DNA of 64,000 nt. Origin: Holacanthus passer (Eukaryota; Chordata; Actinopteri; Pomacanthidae). Position 1 is the first letter of the stretch; every line of letters begins with the position of its first letter. The notes below the pieces were generated by a model. It made no database searches. It worked only from the letters and a program-made list of their open reading frames with translations, and had not been told where the DNA came from. Below are positions 35,561-47,647 of this stretch, piece by piece. The position numbers were made by a program, and so were the translations under genes. The stretch lies in NCBI GenBank assembly GCA_025331565.1, contig JAFREQ010000009.1, forward strand, positions 5,507,501-5,571,500, in the 5' to 3' direction.

Positions 35561-37544
35561 ACAATTGATTTTCCTTTCAGATCTTGTGTATCCAACAGGA
35601 CGTTTCCCACAAACTCACTGTGACAAGTATTAGTTTAACAGGTGTTTAATAAAATTTAACATTCTTGGGTTGCAACTGCAGTAAAAGCAATTAGCCCCTG
35701 ACACTTTAAAACCCCAATGTCTTTTCCACAAATCAGCATTTTAATCTTAAATGCGGTTCCCTCAGCATCACAGTAGCAGCCCGAGTGGTTTCTTTGCTGC
35801 TAATATGCTCCTTATGGTAAAGAATTACATATTGTAAATCACCCATATGCACAGTCCACCTTCCTTTCATGCCTGTGTTTGTTGAAATTGGCCCACAGCA
35901 CCAGTCCAGCGTGAATCTAGCAGCCTCATTACAGCCACGCAAAAGCCCATTTCTCCGCTCTGCCCACGGGGAATAACACCTTTTTCTTCATTAACCAGCG
36001 AATAAGAGCTGTTACCCACAGTTTCCATTTCTCTGCTCTGTTCGACCTCATGCAAAAGAACTCGCCACTCACTCAATCGACTAATTTTCAACAGATTTTC
36101 CCCTTAAACGCGTTCTGTCCTCAAGCACAATATCCTCGCATTAACCAAAATACTTATGTATTTTTAGAAAACTTACAGCCACGAATGCAACGTTTTTCCT
36201 GGTAACACCTTCTCTTAATAATTCTGCACAGCCTCAGACTGATCCCCGAGCAGTTCAGCTGTTCGCTGGCTGTTTCAACCATGAATTCCTCCTTTCTCAC
36301 CTTGCTCTAACTCAAACACAGTCTCTTCCTTATATGCAGCCAGCCAGATGTTTAGGCTGGAAGTTCTCCACAGAGGAGGCCTCAGTGGTATGCATGGTTG
36401 TTATTTACCTAAATTGTATTTTTCTCTTTAACGGCATTTTTTCTCTCCTGCTTTCTGCTCTCAGGGGTGGTTTACTTTAGCCCCAAAGTAGGAGGTGCAG
36501 AGAGGAAAGGCTTTGCCAGCATACCCACAATTCACCAGTGGCTGACGGAGCTGATGAAGTTGAAGTTGACAGCTGCATAAATCACTAGCTCATGGTGCTA
36601 ATAGGTGGCAGTATAAAATCAAGCACGGACCACCCATGCTGCGGGGCAGGAATAGGAGCATCAAGTCATATCTACCGTGCAGCACTGTACAGCCATCCGA
36701 AACACTTAACCCCCCTCTGGCCGCCCGGCCTGTTCCAGTCCAAGGGGCTCTCTTAGCAACACAGGAAAGGCCCGTCTGGCATCCGCAGCGCAGTGATTCA
36801 TATTTGGCACTTTCATAAAGGTTCCAAGCTGCTGGAGTTTTTTCGGGCCCATTGTCGAACGTTTCACTCCTCAATCGCCCTTTCGGAAAAACCTATAAAC
36901 ATTTCAAGGCCAATAAGCGAACAGGAGCCTGTGCTTTTTCCTCTTTCACATGAAGATCTCAGTACGTCGTAGGATAGGTTTTTTTGTTTTTCCTCCTCAC
37001 AGTGACGAGAAAAGCCTGCACACTCACCATTACCCTGATTTTTTTTTTCTCTGTGTGTGTGGTATATTTCCATATATGAATGGAGAGGTGCTTGAGCTCA
37101 TTCAGTGGAGCTGCTAAGAGGTGTGAAGGTGGCTGTTTGCAGGGCCTCTTCTTTTGTAAAGGGGGAGATAAAACACAAGCAGAGCACGAGGGGGCGGACC
37201 CTCGTAGCACAAAGCACAGCATATTGCTCAATAACAAGGCCTGGATCCCTGGGTTTCGCACAACAAAACTCTTCCTCGGGTGAAGGGCCCCCTGTGCCAT
37301 CGGGTTTGACCATGCATGTGGAGACTGAATGTAGACCCCCCCCCCCCACCATGTTTTCTAGCATGTCTGAGTTGCTGTTGTGTCCCATGACTATTTCATA
37401 TGATGACTGTGCTGCAGGTTTCCCAGCAGTGCGATGGTGCAACAACAAACAGATAATGAATTATATATTTGTTTGTCGACTGCATCGCCATTTTTGTGAC
37501 ACCTTCCAGACAAAAAAAAAAGAAAATAATAATATCAATAAACC
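35561..37544. other. Intergenic, GC-richer single-copy-looking stretch
   Basis: 35,700-37,300 is richer in GC and CpG than its flanks and shows no repeat I know. The open frame at 37,105-37,554 (149 codons) shows no recognisable domain. A C-run lies at about 37,336-37,348. Regulatory function is possible but not shown. Confidence 0.45.
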
Positions 37545-37586
37545 AAGAAAATAATTGGCAGATTAATTGCTAAAAAGAATAATCAT
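37545..37586. repeat. Fragment of the ATTAATCG teleost repeat
   Basis: AAGAAAATAATTGGCAGATT then AATTGCTAAAAAGAATAATC matches the terminal part of a common teleost repeat (form AAAATAATCGGCAGATTAAT). Related copies lie at 42,253, 47,411 and 63,404. Confidence 0.5.
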
Positions 37587-39860
37587 GTGATACCTGGCTT
37601 ATCTTAATGAGTTTTGCTTTTTAATGGGTTTAAATCTTTTCATTAGTAATAACAAATCCCCTGCAGAGACCGCAATCAACAAAGCTCAAACCTGCCAAAC
37701 CACAAACCTAAATCAAATGCGAGTATCTGAATCAACTAAACTGAATCAACCTGGAAATCACTTCACAGCAGCAATATTTTCATCATGTCCTCCATCCATT
37801 GACGTGTCGTCTGTCTTTACTGACCGTACACTTCAACCTTGGCCTAAAGCCTCTGGCTCTGATGCACTGGTACAAGCTGGTACAAGGTGTCCTTTACAGC
37901 CTATAAATGGCTTGAGGTCATCTCTCATTAAACTAAAGTGTGCAACAAAATGACTTCTGGCTGTGTTTGCCCCAGACGATAAAGCCTGAGTGTTTATGGC
38001 AACTACCTGTACTCAGTTTTCACTCTCTGCCCAGGTGGGCTGCCGAAAATAAAATAAAATGATGTTGGTGTTCCTAGTGTCGCGGGAAGATCAGCCCGGC
38101 CTGTGGTTTGTGTTAACGTCAGCAATAAAGCTGATCAATTCGTCAAAGTACGAGCTGCTGTAAAAATGTGCTTTGCTTGAATAATTACTGTAAAGATTTT
38201 ATGAATAATGATCTGTGGTGCTTTTGTGTGTGAATGCGAGTGAGTTTTCTTTGTTTAACTTTGAAAAAAAAAGAAATGTCTTAATGGCAGCCTAATCTTC
38301 AAATTTAAATTTTGGTCTTCATCTAATACATTAGCTCAGTATGCAGATGTTCACTAATAACATGTTTTTAAAGGTTTATGGGAGAAGAATATGGAATAAA
38401 ACAATATTAGTATTTGTATGGGAGCCTCTTTTCTGTCATTTTCACTCGTCACAGACCGAGCATGATTGATGTTGGATATTTGAACTACCTGATGTGTCAC
38501 TGTGGACAAACAGCGGTTTGCGGTGTGTGATCTGTTAGGAGGGAAAGCAGAGTTACAGTCAGTGGTCAGACAACCCTTACAGAGGAGAGGCCGAGTCGGG
38601 CCCATTAGCCTGACCAGTGACCACAGCTTAGTGTGAATGGTACAAAGTGGTTAGTGTAGACTTTCTATCCACCAGTGTGTATTATTTAGTCTGCAGTATA
38701 CTCATGCACACATTGATACAAAGTTGACTGATCTCAAAGTTAAATTCTAGACTAGAATTTTTCATCTCATGATGTTTGTTTTCCAATGGATTCAGCATTT
38801 TTAAAGCCAGTTTTAGATTTCTTTCACTGACTGGCATACGTTTGGTGCAGATGCAATTTGCACTTTGTGGGTTTCTTATAGAATTTCTAAGAAAAACCTA
38901 AAGCCGACTGACAGAGTTGAAGGTTTTCCTGTGATTTTAAAATGATTACTTCCAGTTAGGGTTAACACTATTTTCCTGGGTAAACCCAGATCTTGGATGT
39001 AATAGTTAATTCAAATACAGAACTGAGGGTAATTAATCCTAAAATGGTGCACTCTGATTTGAGAATGTTAGACCTTGTGAAGAAGCTGGATTCGTGAGAC
39101 CACGCAAGATCACATGAGATCGCGTGTGTGGAGAAATCAATCTCATCAGGCTTCAAGTTATACACTTGTTGCTCAAACACACTTGTTCAATCAATCAGTG
39201 TCTATGAGGAAATACTGGCAGCTACGAGTGAGGGTGGTTTACATATGACAACAATGACAGAAGCGACTGTTAAAAAACAATGGCGGCTCTTCCAAAGAGG
39301 TTGCTGTAGATGCTGCTATAGCATTAGTTACTTTACAACTGGATAGTCTTCACTGAATTTCATTGAAAGAAGAGCGAAAAAACAACACTGAAGACTTTTT
39401 CATTCTTCTCATGACTGGCTTCGGTAAAACCGCTATTATGTCAAATAGTTTGTTGATCTGATTGGTTGAACTTGGCTCTTGATATATGATGACAAATGGT
39501 TCATCCAATTGTCTGTCAATTATTTTTTGAATACTTGCCCTTTTCCAAATACTTTCCAAGGACGACTTCCCAGACGGTTCCCTCTAACAAACCATCTGGC
39601 GCCTCAGGTTAGGGATGTCCTACATACATATCTGATTAAACCACTTGTTTAATTGCCTGCAAAGTTTTTCGTTAAGCGCTCCAGTTAGCTCATTATTATC
39701 CTGAAATAACTACAAACTACCATTACAGCATGAAATCAAGTGAGAGAAAGCACTGCAGCTGAAAGGTTGATCCACTTATAGGACTGTAAAAATGGCATTT
39801 TGAGGTGAGTCTTTAGCTACAGTGGTAGTGTTACAGATAGAGATAGAGTTCAGTATGTGG

Positions 39861-39862
<2 letters not shown>

Positions 39863-39910
<48 letters not shown>
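39863..39910. repeat. (AC)24 microsatellite
   Basis: 48 bases of uninterrupted AC dinucleotides; likely polymorphic. Confidence 0.97.
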
Positions 39911-39912
<2 letters not shown>

Positions 39913-40310
39913 TATCCCAAAAATTCAAGGTTTCCATATATTTTTTTTTTATGGGGAAAGGGAGGCAATTTCAGGGAAATACCATGATCTCAGTACTCAA
40001 GAGACGATATTAAATTATGTAACTGATTAAAAATACTCATAAAAGTACAAGTACAAAAAAGTTGCTTACAGTAAAGCAGCTCCGGTAGTTCAGCGTCCTG
40101 TCTGCACTCAGGTATATTTCTGTCGACAGAATCGCACCTGTGACTCATTGCTTACAGACTCATCATTGTAACCACAACACACACCTGCTTGTATTTACAG
40201 TCCCACAGTTGGCAAAATATCGAGTTGCTACTTTTAAATCAATTACACCGGTTTGAGTAATCTTCAGGGTTAAAACCAAAGAAATGCTGCTAATTGCTGC
40301 GCAGTCGACG

Positions 40311-40364
40311 GGACGTCTCGCTCTAATGCTTCTTGACGTGACGTCCCACCCAGGAATGACATCA
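40311..40364. promoter_or_regulatory. Cluster of ATF/CREB-type half-sites
   Basis: GGACGTCT (40,311), TGACGT (40,334), TGACGTCC (40,339) and TGACATCA (40,357) fall within about 54 bases inside a GC-richer stretch. Enhancer function is only a suggestion from motif density. Confidence 0.25.
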
Positions 40365-40928
40365 TGCCATGAAGAAATGTGACTTCATCCGGCCCTGAAC
40401 CCGTCAGGCTGCCAATGACTCTGGGCCTGTTTCTTAATGTTGTCATGGGAGAGGTGACTGCGCTCGCAGGGGCCAAACAAAAGGGCCGTTTGTCCCTCCG
40501 TCCACATCTGTCCGGAATCGCCTCCCCTAATTACCAAGGTTAGTTTTTGGAATTGACAGCATAAATATTAAACTGTCAAACTCTGTCTGTTGGCAACACC
40601 TTCCTGCGTGAGTCACCGGCTGCTGAGGTCGAAGGAAAACAACGCTCTCTTTCTCCGCTCTGAGCTGCAGGGCCGGTCAGCCGAGAAGAGACGCGAGCAC
40701 CTGAACATTCAGTCCTCCTCGTGCCTGTTACTATCCATTACGCTTGTCTACGGTTTTATATTGCTGCATTTTTCTGTGCTATTATTCAAACCAGCAGAGC
40801 TATAACCACATCATTACGTTTTTTTTTTTTTACACCTCCCAGGCCAAAATAAATGTACTAACCTGTCTGTTCCTGATCTGATCAAGCTCTATCAACACGA
40901 ACAGCATATTAAAGCAATAATAAGATCT

Positions 40929-41545
40929 TTTGGTTAATACATTTATTCACTCTCTTGAGCACGAGATGAGATTAATACCATAAATATGAAGCTAGAGACA
41001 GAAACTGTTTAGCTTAGCTTAGCATAAATACTGGCGACGGGGGGAAACAACTAGCCTGGTTCTCTCCAGGAGCCATAAAGCCTGCCTGACATATCTAAAG
41101 CTCACTCATTAGCGCATTTTATCTCTATATCAAAAAGATGGTTTCAGTCCAGCATATAGGCTGAAAAATTGTTGTTTTCACATGTTGGTATTTGTCAAAT
41201 TAAACAAAGATATGTAAGTTAGTGAGATTGAGATATGCTGGTATTTTGTAATGCTTTGACTACAGTGTAGCCTGACCTGAAGATTTTTAAGGTCGATACT
41301 GATATTGATATTTGAGAGTTTAAAACAGTTTGATAACCACTTTTGTTGACAGGCAACAAACAATATTGATTCAGATGGTTGAGATTTGTTTTTAACAAAC
41401 TGTGGCAAAGATAAATACTGAGTGAAACATTTTACAGTTGGAAAATAAAATAATCCAGGTCCATATTTACTGTACAGACATGAGAGTGCTGTTGTTCTTC
41501 TCATCTGTCAGCAAGAACATGAATAAGCTTATTTTCCAAAATGTA
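40929..41545. mobile_element. Long-terminal-inverted-repeat non-autonomous element, copy B
   Basis: Shares with copy A the core TTTAGCTTAGCTTAGCATAA, the stretch TTAAGGTCGATACTGATATT followed by TTTGAGAGTTTAAAA, and the inverted right end (ACTGTACAGACATGAGAGTG, then TCTCATCTGTC and TTTTCCAAAATGT). Its left arm has lost the ACTCTCATGTCTG part. Confidence 0.65.
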
Positions 41546-42252
41546 GACCTGTTGCTGTAAAGAAGATGAGCATTTTGCATCATAAAGATCATGTGAATTT
41601 AGAGAAAAACACTTCTCTCTTTGCTGCATTCATCTCTCTGGTGATCTCGAACACCTCTTGGATCGTTTCGTGTTGAAAAGAAAGTGAAGTGGCCGACTTT
41701 CAGTAGCACAAAGATGTTTTCTTTGCTGCCGTTGAGGGTGAAACACTCCATTAGCTTTAATCATTTTCCAGACAAAGCTTGGGATTGCGGCTGAGGAAAT
41801 GTTCTGCCTGCAAATCTATCACCGATGATCTTTTCAGATGTGCATGATACCTTGAGACGGAGGAATACAGCTGTATTGACGGGCATAAAACCTAAACAAA
41901 CTACGCTGACAAGACGGAGAGCTGTGCAAACAGAAGATTAGAGGAGAGATGAAAGAAAGAGGAAGCCGGTTCAGGCAGTCGTTGCCAGCAGTCTGTGGCT
42001 TATTGCTTCTGTATTCAATGGAGGGTTTTAAAACCTGAAATTACTGGAATCCAAAATCTGAACCTAAAAAAAGATTTATATTCTACGTTCAATAAATATA
42101 CAGCGATTTGTTCTATTGATACTGAAGTGGAGACTAACTGATCATATATGTTGTGTTTTTTTGTTTGTTTGTTTTTATGTATATTAAGAGTAGTGGCTGG
42201 TTTTCGTTAGGTCTTCGTCATGATTGAAAATGACAATCAACAAACAAAAGTC
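41546..42252. other. Intergenic, nothing recognised
   Basis: No exon or certain repeat seen. Confidence 0.5.
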
Positions 42253-42850
42253 GAGCTGAAACGATGCACCATTTAATTACTTAGCTTAGCATTACTTAGC
42301 CTGCCATGATTACGATAACAAACATGGTTATGGAACAATAACCACAATAAACAAACAGCAGCATCCTGTGTTTAAGTCCCATGTTTTGTTGACCCATCGA
42401 TTCTCCCCAACTTCCTCCCTTCCTGGACCACTAGAGGGCGTTGTCACTTGAACGTAAACAGCTTGTTTCATTTGGGGGCACAATTTTTATAATCGATGAA
42501 TTGCTTTGAGTGGAAGTAGCAAAAGTTCACTGTTTGTGACGTCTCAAATGTGAGTATTAGCTGATTCATTTAGCTGGCAGGACCTTTCTTTCTTACTGGG
42601 CCGGAAGGAAACGACATGGCAAAAAAACAATATGCTGAATGATAACGTTATATGTTATTATAGGCGATTTTGCATTGATGACTTTTTCTCATCACTCTCA
42701 CATCCCCAACAACAATATACTGTTTCATTGGATGAAGAAAACAAGCAATTTGTAGAGGCCATGTTGTTGAGTTTTTACTATTATCTGCCATTTAGAAACA
42801 ATCAAGAAAATAATCTGTAGATGAATCGATAACAAAGATAGTTACAGGTC
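42253..42850 (+). repeat. ATTAATCG-type teleost repeat, disrupted copy
   Basis: Left end GAGCTGAAACGATGCACC and right end AAGAAAATAATCTGTAGATG then AATCGATAACAAAGATAGTT match the two ends of this family; AACAAGCAATTTGTAGA near 42,740 matches its interior. The middle is foreign or strongly diverged. Confidence 0.5.
42428..42440 (+). promoter_or_regulatory. CTCF core-like motif (CCACTAGAGGGCG)
   Basis: Matches the vertebrate CTCF core CCASYAGRKGGCR at every position. It lies inside the disrupted ATTAATCG repeat copy. Binding is not shown. Confidence 0.4.
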
Positions 42851-45800
42851 TTAACAAAAATGAAAAATTGCAATATGCAAATAGAAAAATCGGACAAAGC
42901 AGCTTTTTAGTTAACAGTGAAACGTGATGAATGAGAAAATACAAGTGAGCTTTTTGTGACACTTGTACAGTACTCTACATTGTGCTTGCTCTTCCCATGA
43001 CTCGGAGGCATGAAAGGACACATAGTGAGCTCTCCTGATGGCTCCTCCTCTTTAGTGAGGCAACAAAAGTGCCCATCGTGTTGTTTGGTTAGTTTCGCTG
43101 TAACCCCCACATCCACGGCTCCATCACACAGCAGCCAAACACAAACCAACAAACGCTGTCAGGCAGAGTCCGTTGCTAAACAACCAAGGTTAGGCATCCT
43201 TAGAGATTAGCGGCGCTGCCCTGGGTCTTTAGGACCCCTAGCTGTGCCGAGGGCTGGCCATGTCCTGCCTGCAGAGAAGTGTGACAGAGAGACCTGACAG
43301 CTCTGCTGCCTTGCCCAAGGACACGCTGTCACCGAGGCATAATAAGAGCGAGCTGAGTGCTCCCCAGCCGTCAACAACACCACGGCCCCCGCTGGACGAT
43401 TAGAAAGAGCGTCCCAACAAAGAGGCGGCCGACAAAAGGCCCATGTTAAATTAGGCATTTAATTCAACACTCGGTCACAAGGGCAAAGCAATCAGAGGGA
43501 AATCGTAGAAACATATTAAACAGGACAAGGAGAGACAATGTCAGATAAGCAAACAGAAAGGACTTTGGGTTAAGTGAACAAACACCGAACAGAGAAAAAA
43601 CATTGAATAATAAAACTGTATATGGAGCTTGATAAATAAAATATTGTGCAACAGTGGAAAAATACAAAAAATAAATACCCTAACCAACAAATCTGGTTTA
43701 AAGTCCAAACTAAAAACACAAGTATGAGAAGAAGGCAAGTTCGTCTCAGGCTTAAGATTATTCCTCAGCACATGAGAGAGTGAGGCAGGATTTTAGATTT
43801 ATAAATTTCTGTGCTGTTTGTGCAATTACAATCACAGCGGAGAATAATAGAGACCATACTGTACAGGATAACAGCTAAACCTTTCTGGGACATTTATAAC
43901 ATAAAAGATGTTAAATTAAAGCCAGAGTCCAGAGTGGGACACGAGCTGCACTCTGTAGCTTCGCCGAGAGAATCTGTCTGTACCTGGCAACCTGTTGAAA
44001 CTTGTAATCTAAGTGTGTCACATTACACAGCGACACTCCTCAGGATGCCAGTGCTGGTCGTTCACTGTCAGGGCTCAGAGCTGAGGGCCCGAATGCCTCG
44101 GCAATAAAAACATGATATATGACACAGCTTTAAAAAAAAAAATGACATCAATGAAGTCATGCAGCATGCACCCGTTTCCTCAGATCACAGCCTCGCAGTG
44201 CTGGTTCTGAAAAGTCTGAATTTGCAGTTGTTGTTATTTTATGATTTAATTACAATTGTAAAGCTCGGAGGTATTGCAGGGGTTTAAAGGAGAGCTGCTC
44301 TCTCAGCACTTGTTGAGCAGAGGATAATTATAGGGAGGCAAAACCTCGTCAGAGTCAGAGGAATTCACTCTGATTTATTCAAGAGTGAAAGGATTCCTTG
44401 TAAGCCTTAAATAAATTTTAATTGCAGTAAGCTGTCTAACACAAGAGGACTCCCCCCCCCCACACCTCCTCCCCGCTCCCCCCTGAACCCTGGTGAGTTT
44501 GGCACTTTGATTAGATTACAAAAAAAGGATTGAAGGGGGTATTAAGAATGCCACAGGGGTCCCCATACTCACGCAAAATACTTCATGTATAGTTTAGGAG
44601 TTTTGCTCTGGTCCAAAACACTTGCATAAAGTCACACACCTTCACTGCAGCACACTCACATAACAACATGTCGATTTGTCAAAAAAAACTGATGTCATAT
44701 TTCTGCAAATGTTTTATGGGCGCAATGGAAATCAGACTTTATTGACATACCAGAATATAATGAGTATAAACATGTAAGTGTTGGGTTTAGGCACAAAAGT
44801 AAATTGATAAGAAGATGAAACCTAATTGACACACGCTGGAATGCATGTTTCCAATATCCTTTGGCGAAGCAGCCTCTTGCCCTCATGTCTCACTTGTCAA
44901 GTCATGTTGTGGTATTTATTGGTTTGATTTTAGAGATTTGTTCCTGTATTTTTTTCCACCAAACGCTTGTGTATATGTGCATTGCTGCCTTCATGCATGA
45001 ATGTGCCTTTGCTGTGTCATTTTATTGTCCCGGCTCACTGCTGAAATCACTTATATTCTCACTGCAATCTCCTTTTATATGTGTGTGTGTGATAGATTAG
45101 ACAGAATTAATTGCAGTTTCTCGCCAAACACTGTCATGCTAAACACTAGGACACTGTATAATTTACCTGAGTGAGTGTGAGGATGACAAATTGTATAATG
45201 CGTCATCTTCCTTTGGACTAATCAGAGCAATTTTAAAACTGTGAAAATGTGTCATGACCTCAAGTTTCAATCCATTAAATGAAGTCTGTTTGAAATATAT
45301 GTATAAAAATGCCTGAAATGCCTTAAATTTACTAATCCAGGAAGTGTGAGAGGCTTTTTAAAAAAAAATGCCAGAATGAAAGCATCGTTTGCACGTTCGC
45401 ATCGTGAGGTTAAGCAGAAAGCACTTTCTGGACGCCCCTGCCTCTCTGCATGTGTGTGCCCTGCAGAAATGGGCCAGTAAAAGTTTTAAATGAGCACTAG
45501 ACAGGTGTCAGCAGTCTTTTAGGAAAGACAAATCTGTCCACGGCATTCAGTACTTTCCCTGCAAAGCACAGAAGGGAACGGCCTGGGCGGACAGGGAGAA
45601 AGATAGAGATGGATGGAGGAAGAGAGAGGGAGGTACATGCTGAAGAGAAATGAACACCTACATATATACTTTCTCCTTTTCTTTTTTCTCATATTGTGTC
45701 TTTTCTGTTCTCTCTGTCAGCTTGTAGAGAGAGTTTGGGATTGAGAAAATCCGAATCTTATTTTCAGTGCCATTACATATCACTGTTAAAGAAGAACTGT

Positions 45801-47410
45801 TTTATAGCTATAACCATATGTTTGGCTTGAAACAACTTGGCAAAACAAACCCATGCACCACCTATAATATCAAGACCAGGAAGCTGAGCGCACTGAATGA
45901 CACAAGCAGTGGAGAGTTTGAAACTTTATGTCTTAAAGAAACGCCCCTGATTTCTGGTTCCACCAGAGTTTTTAAGACCCCTGTGCATGTTGAAGCCTGC
46001 TGCCTGGTGCTCGGGCCCCGAGGAGTGAAAGGGGCCGATAATTGAGCTGCAAGAAACGGAGGGAGGGAGTCACGTTCCTGCAACGAGTCCAAAACAAAAC
46101 TCCTAATTCTCCTCACTTTCAGACCATCTCCTGCTGCGGACACTTACGGACTGAATCCAAGAGAGTTTTGGGGGAACCTCGCTCCAACCTAAACTATAGT
46201 TATTTAATGTTTCCTGCTTTTTATAGAAGAAAAGAACAACATAAAGTTCAAGTATACGGAGTCTGGATGGAGCCATTCAGATTTAAATTCAGCCGTTATC
46301 TATGTTCTGCTGGCTTTGACATATACTGCCCTACATAAGCAGTGAAGCCGAGGAATGAGTAATGCCTTTACTTTATATCTCTTACAGACAGTACCCTCAA
46401 AATAAAATGCAAATATTGAACTCCTGGTATAATCCTCACTGGATGTGGAAGGAAAACACGTCATCAATATGTCTTCTTTCAGCTTTCTTCTCCATTTTAA
46501 CTAGTTTGTTTAAGATAAATAAAGTTTATTTTGATTATTTACAGCCCAGCGGTCTTTTCATTTAACGTTGAGGTCTATTGAAATTCAATATGATTTCAAT
46601 GTATGCGCTTTTAGAGCCGTTATTGTGAAACTAAAATATTTTACACTGAGGACCAACTATAGATTTTATGTAGAACAGAGAAGATTTGTGGACTCTTTTT
46701 GCTAAAATGTGCAGTGAATTTAAAAATGTAATAGAGAACTGTGATGTTAAAGTCCAAGACATCAAAGTCATCCAGCACAGACAAAATACCAAAATAAGTG
46801 AAAGGTCATTAGTCAAACGGCCATGTTGGGATTTGACTTTTCCAACCTATTTCTCTTTAGTATGACTGACAAGGCGTTCAATGTAGTGAGAAAAACTCAA
46901 ATTGAAACTGTGACCTTTGCTGGTCAAGGTGGGATGATCTCTGCGGCAATGGGCCTGGAGGCTGCAGTGGTGTTGGCTGATTGATCTGAGCCTGTCAAAG
47001 GTCTCGAGGCAGCTTCTTGTGGTCTTCAGCGGCTCTGATGGCTCAGCAGTTTGTCTCGACAGACTGATCATTCTGCAGCAGCTGTTCCGTCCTGCAGGGT
47101 CACAACCTGCGCTGGACAGGAAACACCCTGCAGGCTCTTTACCACTCAGTGGCAAAGACCTTCTGCATGTGACTGAAGTCTATCTGTGTCTGGATCTCTT
47201 TCTCCATTTCCTCTTTATCCCTTTCATGTGGATTCAAGTGCTGATGTGTGTTTATAAGGCACATTTCTGCATGTCTAAAGAAGGGATGGTCCTGAATTTT
47301 AGCATTTATGAGTTATATGTTAGTTTACTGTGAAAATAGGGCAACTTAGTTTTCTTTTCTCTTCCATTCTGTTATTCTATATGAAATATTGTCAGATAAC
47401 ACAGAATCAT
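42851..47410. other. Intergenic, nothing recognised
   Basis: No exon seen. 43,000-43,460 is GC-richer and looks single-copy. C-rich low complexity lies at 44,449-44,485. The open frames at 45,767-46,338 lack protein-like features. Confidence 0.5.
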
Positions 47411-47647
47411 GGGCTACAACTACCTTTGCATTACTGATTAATCTGGAAGTAACTGATTGATTGTTTTGTCTGAAAAGTTTGAGAAAATATTAAAAAATAC
47501 CCATCACAGTTTTCTAGAGCCTAAAGTGACATATCCCCCAACTAACAATCCAAAACCTAAACACACAAGTTTAGGACAAAAAAAGTAGCAAATATCTGTC
47601 ATTTATCATCATTGATTATTGAAATAGTCCATTAATTGTTTCAGTGC
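47411..47647 (-). repeat. ATTAATCG-type teleost repeat, short copy
   Basis: Left end GGGCTACAACTACC then ACTGATTAATCTGG and right end TTATTGAAATAGTCC then AATTGTTTCAGTGC are the complement-strand ends of the family. An internal deletion leaves about 237 bases. Confidence 0.6.

Larger units (their letters stand above)
37587..40928. other. Intergenic, mostly nothing recognised
   Basis: No exon seen. Holds the AC microsatellite and the ACGTC cluster listed separately. 40,270-40,720 is GC-richer than its surroundings. Confidence 0.5.

Noticed and set aside
37105..37554. 149-codon open frame, the longest in the window
   Set aside because: No domain, no conserved pattern, low-complexity Lys/Asn end, and overlapping frames of similar length on the other strand. 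It looks like chance openness in GC-richer DNA.
45767..46338. Overlapping 92- and 98-codon plus-strand frames
   Set aside because: No domain, no splice sites giving a continued frame, and an equally long antisense frame.
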